From assembly GCA_009774465.1 (NCBI GenBank), contig VSNT01000044.1, forward strand, positions 1 to 25,961: DNA of 25,961 nucleotides, given 5' to 3'. This DNA is from Lachnospiraceae bacterium. Lineage in GTDB: Bacteria > Bacillota_A > Clostridia > Lachnospirales > Lachnospiraceae. The first letter of the stretch is position 1. The number at the start of each line of letters is the position of its first letter. The notes beneath the pieces were generated by a model, which was not told the origin of the DNA, did not search any database, and was given only the letters and a program-made list of their open reading frames with translations. Position numbers and translations under genes: made by a program. Positions 23,063 to 25,961 of this stretch are shown here, one piece after another.

Positions 23063-23830
23063 TCAGAGCCTTCGCAGCGTAGCACGAACTGCCCAGAAAA
23101 ACAAATTATAACAACTGTACGGTAAAGAAAGTTTTTCTTCTCTTCTGTACAAATTCCATATTCTTCTGACAGCCTCCAGTTTATTGGAGGACAAGGAAGC
23201 GGCCGGCCTTCTGTAGATTGCCAGCACTTCATCAAGCCCATAGGCGGTAAGGCCGGATTTTAATACTTTCCACCAGGTGGCAGTATCCTCACTTTTCACC
23301 ATTGGCATTTTAATAAGATCCCTGCCTGTTTTCCGGCTGTCAAAGAGAACTGTCGTTGTAAAAATCACTGTTCTGGAAAGAGCTTTCTGGTAAGTAAGTT
23401 CTTTAGGTACATGCACAACTTTTCCGGTGCCCCGGGCATTTTCATCACCAAATTCATAGGCGGTAAATACAAATGCCGCCTGCTTTTCTTTCATAAATGC
23501 AAGTTCTTTTTCCAGCTTGTCCGGCATCCATAAATCATCTGCATCAAGAAAGGCAATATATCTTCCCTTTGCAGCATCTATTCCCGTATTTCTGGCGGCT
23601 GCTGCGCCCTCATTTGTCTTTTTTTCAATCAGCCGGATTCTCTCATCACGGATAACGGCCAGATATTTTTTGATCACTGACAAAGTATCATCCTTTGAAT
23701 GATCGTCCACCAGAATTAATTCCCAGCAGGTACAGGTCTGGGCACGTACTGAATTTACTGTTTCTTCTATATAGGCACCGGCATTATACACCGGCACAAT
23801 GATGCTGACAAGTTCCTCCAACCGGTTCAT
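23063..23830 (-). CDS. Family 2 glycosyltransferase
   Basis: 255 aa. The ATG directly follows the stop of the GtrB-like gene (TAA then ATG), so translation is probably coupled. The GT2 domain shows VSIIVPVYNAGAYIEETV, VDDHSKDDT, NEGAAAARNTG and FLDADDLW (metal-binding DADD). VKSEDTATWWKVLKSG and GLDEVLAIYRRPAASLSSNK in the C-terminal half match capsule GT2 enzymes of the TuaG/CpsI-like group. It lies just ahead of the WbaP gene and would add an early sugar of the repeat unit. Confidence 0.9.
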   Translation of the reverse strand: MNRLEELVSIIVPVYNAGAYIEETVNSVRAQTCTCWELILVDDHSKDDTLSVIKKYLAVIRDERIRLIEKKTNEGAAAARNTGIDAAKGRYIAFLDADDLWMPDKLEKELAFMKEKQAAFVFTAYEFGDENARGTGKVVHVPKELTYQKALSRTVIFTTTVLFDSRKTGRDLIKMPMVKSEDTATWWKVLKSGLTAYGLDEVLAIYRRPAASLSSNKLEAVRRIWNLYRREEKLSLPYSCYNLFFWAVRATLRRL

Positions 23831-24760
23831 TTATATTTCCTCTTTCACAAGATAGATTGGCCTTCTTTTAACCTCCATATACGTCTTTGCCAGATATTGC
23901 CCCACAATTCCCAGACAAAAAAGCTGTACGCCGCTGATCAGGGAAATAATACAGACCAGAGAAGGCCAGCCGGAGGTTGGATCTCCAAAGACTGCTTTTC
24001 TGATAATTGTAAAAATAATAAGCACAAATGCCGCAATGCAGAAAAGCACGCCCATAAAAGCTGCAAATCCAAGGGGCGCTGTGGAAAAGGCCGTAATCCC
24101 GTCAAGGGAATAAAGAAACAGTTTCCAGAAAGACCATTTGGTTTCTCCCTTTTTCCGTTCTATATTTTCAAATTCAAGCCACTTGGTTTCGAATCCCACC
24201 CAGCCAAAGATTCCTTTGCTGAACCGGTTATATTCCTGTATGGAAAGGATGGAATCCACTACCTGCCTGGTCATCAGACGGTAATCTCTCGCCCCGTCCA
24301 TAATCTCAGTCCTGGATATTTTCCTCATAAGCCTGTAGAACATTCTGGCAAAAAAAGAACGGATGGGCGGTTCTCCCTTACGGGTAACCCGTCTGGTTGC
24401 CACAGAGTCATATCCTTCTTCCAAGAAGCCAAACATTTCCGGTAAAAGCGCCGGAGGATCCTGTAAATCTGCATCCAAAAATACCACATAATCTCCATTT
24501 GCCTTTTCAAGTCCCGCATAAATAGCTGCTTCTTTCCCAAAGTTTCGTGAAAAAGAAAGCAGATGTACGCGTTTATCTTTTTGAATCAGCTTTTTTACTT
24601 CAGAAGCAGTACCATCTTTAGAACCATCATCAACATACCAGACTTCCAGCTCCACCTCTTTTTCCTTAAAAAAATCTTCGTTTTTTATAAACTCATGATA
24701 AAAGTCTGCAACGTTTTCTTCCTCATTAAAACAGGGAACTATTGCACTGAGTAATTTCAT
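23831..24760 (-). CDS. GtrB/DPM1-like polyprenyl-phosphate glycosyltransferase
   Basis: 309 aa from ATG 24760 (GGGAGAGG upstream); a longer frame to 24790 lacks support. A GT2 catalytic domain has SAIVPCFNEEENV, VDDGSKDGT, FSRNFGKEAAIYAGL, DADLQDPP and ETKWSFWKL. Two C-terminal membrane helices (about 235-258 and 275-298) and a basic tail follow. This layout defines enzymes that move a sugar from a nucleotide donor onto undecaprenyl phosphate. The product serves GT-C enzymes that modify glycans outside the membrane, which suits the GT-C gene at the operon's end. It is the first gene after the operon promoter. Confidence 0.92.
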   Translation of the reverse strand: MKLLSAIVPCFNEEENVADFYHEFIKNEDFFKEKEVELEVWYVDDGSKDGTASEVKKLIQKDKRVHLLSFSRNFGKEAAIYAGLEKANGDYVVFLDADLQDPPALLPEMFGFLEEGYDSVATRRVTRKGEPPIRSFFARMFYRLMRKISRTEIMDGARDYRLMTRQVVDSILSIQEYNRFSKGIFGWVGFETKWLEFENIERKKGETKWSFWKLFLYSLDGITAFSTAPLGFAAFMGVLFCIAAFVLIIFTIIRKAVFGDPTSGWPSLVCIISLISGVQLFCLGIVGQYLAKTYMEVKRRPIYLVKEEI

Positions 24761-24771
24761 ACGCCTCTCCC

Positions 24772-24787
24772 GTGCTGCCTGCAGCAC
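24772..24787 (-). promoter_or_regulatory. Leader hairpin just upstream of the operon's first ribosome binding site
   Basis: GTGCTG (24772-24777) and CAGCAC (24782-24787) form a perfect 6-bp stem with a 4-base loop, ending five to ten bases before the GGGAGAGG ribosome binding site of the GtrB-like gene. It could slow translation initiation; there is no T-run, so it is not a terminator. Confidence 0.3.
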
Positions 24788-24837
24788 CAACTGTCAATAT
24801 CTTCACATTTTCCAAACTTCCCCTATATTACCTTATT

Positions 24838-24866
24838 ATTCTATCACACAAAAAAAAATATCACAA
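24838..24866 (-). promoter_or_regulatory. Promoter of the polysaccharide operon
   Basis: On the - strand TTGTGA (24866-24861), a 17-base T-rich spacer and TAGAAT (24843-24838). The -35 box overlaps the stop codon of the sensor kinase gene. Transcription would start near 24831, about 70 bases before the ATG at 24760. No other strong promoter was seen within the operon. Confidence 0.55.
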
Positions 24867-25757
24867 TTGAGAATCCATGTAAATAAGCACTTTAATACAA
24901 AATTCACTTTTTTGAGTAGAAACCGCCATCTGTCCGTCATACTTTTTTACTATGCCTTCCACAGACTTAAGCCCAATTCCATGATTCATTTTTTCTCTCT
25001 TGCTGGTCAAAAATTCCCCCTTCTCGTTTCTGAATCTCTCTCCCTTAAAGCTGTTATTAATTTCCAGAAAAAATGCAGTTTTATCTGTTCTTATCACCAG
25101 ACTTATTTTTCTTTTACCAGTATCCATGCTGCCTGCTGCTTCCATTGCATTATCCATCAGATTTCCTATTAATATATTAAGATCAACATGGTCAATAAAC
25201 ACCTGATCCGTAATCTGCACCGTTTTTTCCACTGCTATCTGCATTTTCTTTGCTGCGTCCAGTTTAAAATTGACAATAGAATCAATTCCGATATTCCCCG
25301 TATAAATAAATTTTTCCCTGTTTACAACCTCTCCAACCTGTTTTTGATAATGAGCCATCAAAAGATCATACCGCCCTTTTTCCAGATAATCCATCTCCAA
25401 AACACAACTGTTTTTCAAGTCATGACGTATTTTGCTTAAATTGCTCCACTGACTTTCATATTCTTCATAGCTAATACGGACATATTCACTTTGCTGCTTT
25501 AAAATTTTATTTTCCCTGTCCGCCAAATCATAAACTCTTATTCGGTAATGCAGGTAGTAGGCTGATAAATTAATCGTTATTAAAACCGGTGTTACAATAA
25601 TCTGCACTTCTCTGATCAGCCTGCCATTGCTGCCCCAGGTCACACAACAGAAAATACAGATGATAATGCTCCCAATCGTTACAGACATAGCTGCTGCCCA
25701 TTCTGCTATTTTGCCCCTGCCTTTTTCTTTCCACTTCAATAAATGCTTTTCTTTCAA
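24861..25757 (-). CDS. Short GHKL (AgrC-like) sensor histidine kinase
   Basis: 298 aa from TTG 25757, with AGAGG eight bases upstream; an in-frame TAG in the preceding hairpin limits the frame. Only two membrane segments (about 22-40 and 50-70) precede the kinase core. In the core are the phospho-acceptor His112 in K-I-R-H-D-L-K-N, the N-box NLMDNAMEA (199-207) and the G-box HGIGLKSV (259-266). This is the AgrC/CitA-like GHKL type that usually signals peptide levels to a LytTR regulator. Typical AgrC proteins have five to seven helices and about 430 residues, so the sensor part is reduced. No response regulator is visible here. It could be a true short form or an N-terminally truncated gene. 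Confidence 0.85.
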   Translation of the reverse strand: MKEKHLLKWKEKGRGKIAEWAAAMSVTIGSIIICIFCCVTWGSNGRLIREVQIIVTPVLITINLSAYYLHYRIRVYDLADRENKILKQQSEYVRISYEEYESQWSNLSKIRHDLKNSCVLEMDYLEKGRYDLLMAHYQKQVGEVVNREKFIYTGNIGIDSIVNFKLDAAKKMQIAVEKTVQITDQVFIDHVDLNILIGNLMDNAMEAAGSMDTGKRKISLVIRTDKTAFFLEINNSFKGERFRNEKGEFLTSKREKMNHGIGLKSVEGIVKKYDGQMAVSTQKSEFCIKVLIYMDSQL

Positions 25758-25779
25758 TCTGATACCTCTGACAATGCAA

Positions 25780-25807
25780 AACCGGCGGAACTATAGTTCC
25801 GCCGGTT
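25780..25807 (-). terminator. Perfect 14-bp hairpin between the unknown gene and the sensor kinase
   Basis: A perfect 28-base palindrome: arm AACCGGCGGAACTA (25794-25807 read on the - strand) with its complement, followed by TTTTGC. It lies nine bases after the stop of the upstream gene. As the kinase start is only about 22 bases further on, the kinase mRNA would come from read-through. Confidence 0.6.
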
Positions 25808-25815
25808 GTATCACC

Positions 25816-25961
25816 TCATGCCTGCTTGTCTGTTTCTATCTTGTTTTTTAACAGCTTATAAATATAATTATAATTTCTCAAAAATTCAGGAAGCACCTGG
25901 ATTTCCGTGTCAGTAAAGTCTTCAATAATTGAAGCAATTTCATCATGATATACTGCCCGCC
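25816..25961 (-). CDS. C-terminus of an unrecognised protein (runs off the window)
   Basis: An open frame enters at the right edge and ends at TGA 25816-25818. The 47 visible residues run from RAVYHDEIASIIEDF to KLLKNKIETDKQA and are acidic and Tyr/Asn-rich, probably helical. I do not recognise the family, and it does not look like the end of a LytTR response regulator. It is on the same strand as the kinase and separated from it by a strong hairpin. Because it is partial, the frame rests on the uninterrupted reading and on the terminator that follows the stop. Confidence 0.6.
   Translation of the reverse strand, partial: RAVYHDEIASIIEDFTDTEIQVLPEFLRNYNYIYKLLKNKIETDKQA

Noticed and set aside
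23897..24445. 182-aa + strand ORF
   Set aside because: Antisense shadow of the GtrB-like gene with no recognisable domain.
24780..24812. TTGACA-like box (- strand) near 24,798 as the operon -35
   Set aside because: No -10-like hexamer lies 16-18 bases downstream; the TTGTGA/TAGAAT pair at 24838-24866 is much better.

Overview
The window looks like a chromosomal segment of a Gram-positive, anaerobic Clostridia, most likely a Lachnospiraceae gut bacterium. This is inferred from AGGAGG-type ribosome binding sites, the EpsG/WbaP/CpsC style of its polysaccharide locus, a YaaH-type GH18 spore-hydrolase remnant and ferredoxin-rich redox enzymes. No rRNA, tRNA or CRISPR array was seen.

Left end, 1 to about 3,100 (+ strand, AT-rich): this appears to be the right end of an integrated mobile element. 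It holds a secreted or membrane-anchored 310-aa protein, a possible small RNA with its own promoter and terminator, and a large serine recombinase. Immediately after the recombinase, the reading frame of a GH18 spore-type hydrolase starts in mid-protein. The element has therefore probably cut that gene in two, and the gene's 5' half is not in the window. The arrangement resembles the skin and SPbeta elements that interrupt sporulation genes.

3,523-10,404 (- strand): an M19 dipeptidase; a UDP-GlcNAc 4,6-dehydratase (PseB/CapE/FlaA1 type) with its own promoter and a hairpin at the mRNA 5' end; an 860-aa fusion of CoA-disulfide-reductase-like, rhodanese, sulfite/nitrite-reductase-like and ferredoxin domains; and, directly upstream in the same apparent operon, an EAL cyclic-di-GMP phosphodiesterase with an N-terminal cysteine-rich C_GCAxxG_C_C-like domain. 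A membrane-bound XRE regulator follows, with an inverted-repeat-rich leader.

11,507-24,760 (- strand): a 12-gene cell-surface polysaccharide operon read from about 24,830 down to 11,507 behind a good sigma-A-like promoter. In transcription order it encodes a GtrB-like polyprenyl-phosphate glycosyltransferase, a GT2, a WbaP/CpsE initiating sugar-phosphate transferase, a CpsC/Wzz-like protein with a degenerate kinase-like tail, a GT2, an EpsG/Wzy polymerase, a DinD protein, a GT2, two GT4 enzymes, a GT2 and a GT-C membrane glycosyltransferase. Start/stop overlaps or very short gaps hold it together. WbaP would start the repeat unit on undecaprenyl phosphate, the GT2 and GT4 enzymes would extend it, EpsG/Wzy would polymerise and the CpsC-like protein would set chain length. 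GtrB plus the GT-C enzyme could decorate the polymer outside the membrane. No flippase is visible.

Right end: a short GHKL (AgrC-like) sensor kinase with a TTG start, preceded by a strong hairpin, and the C-terminus of an unrecognised gene running off the window.
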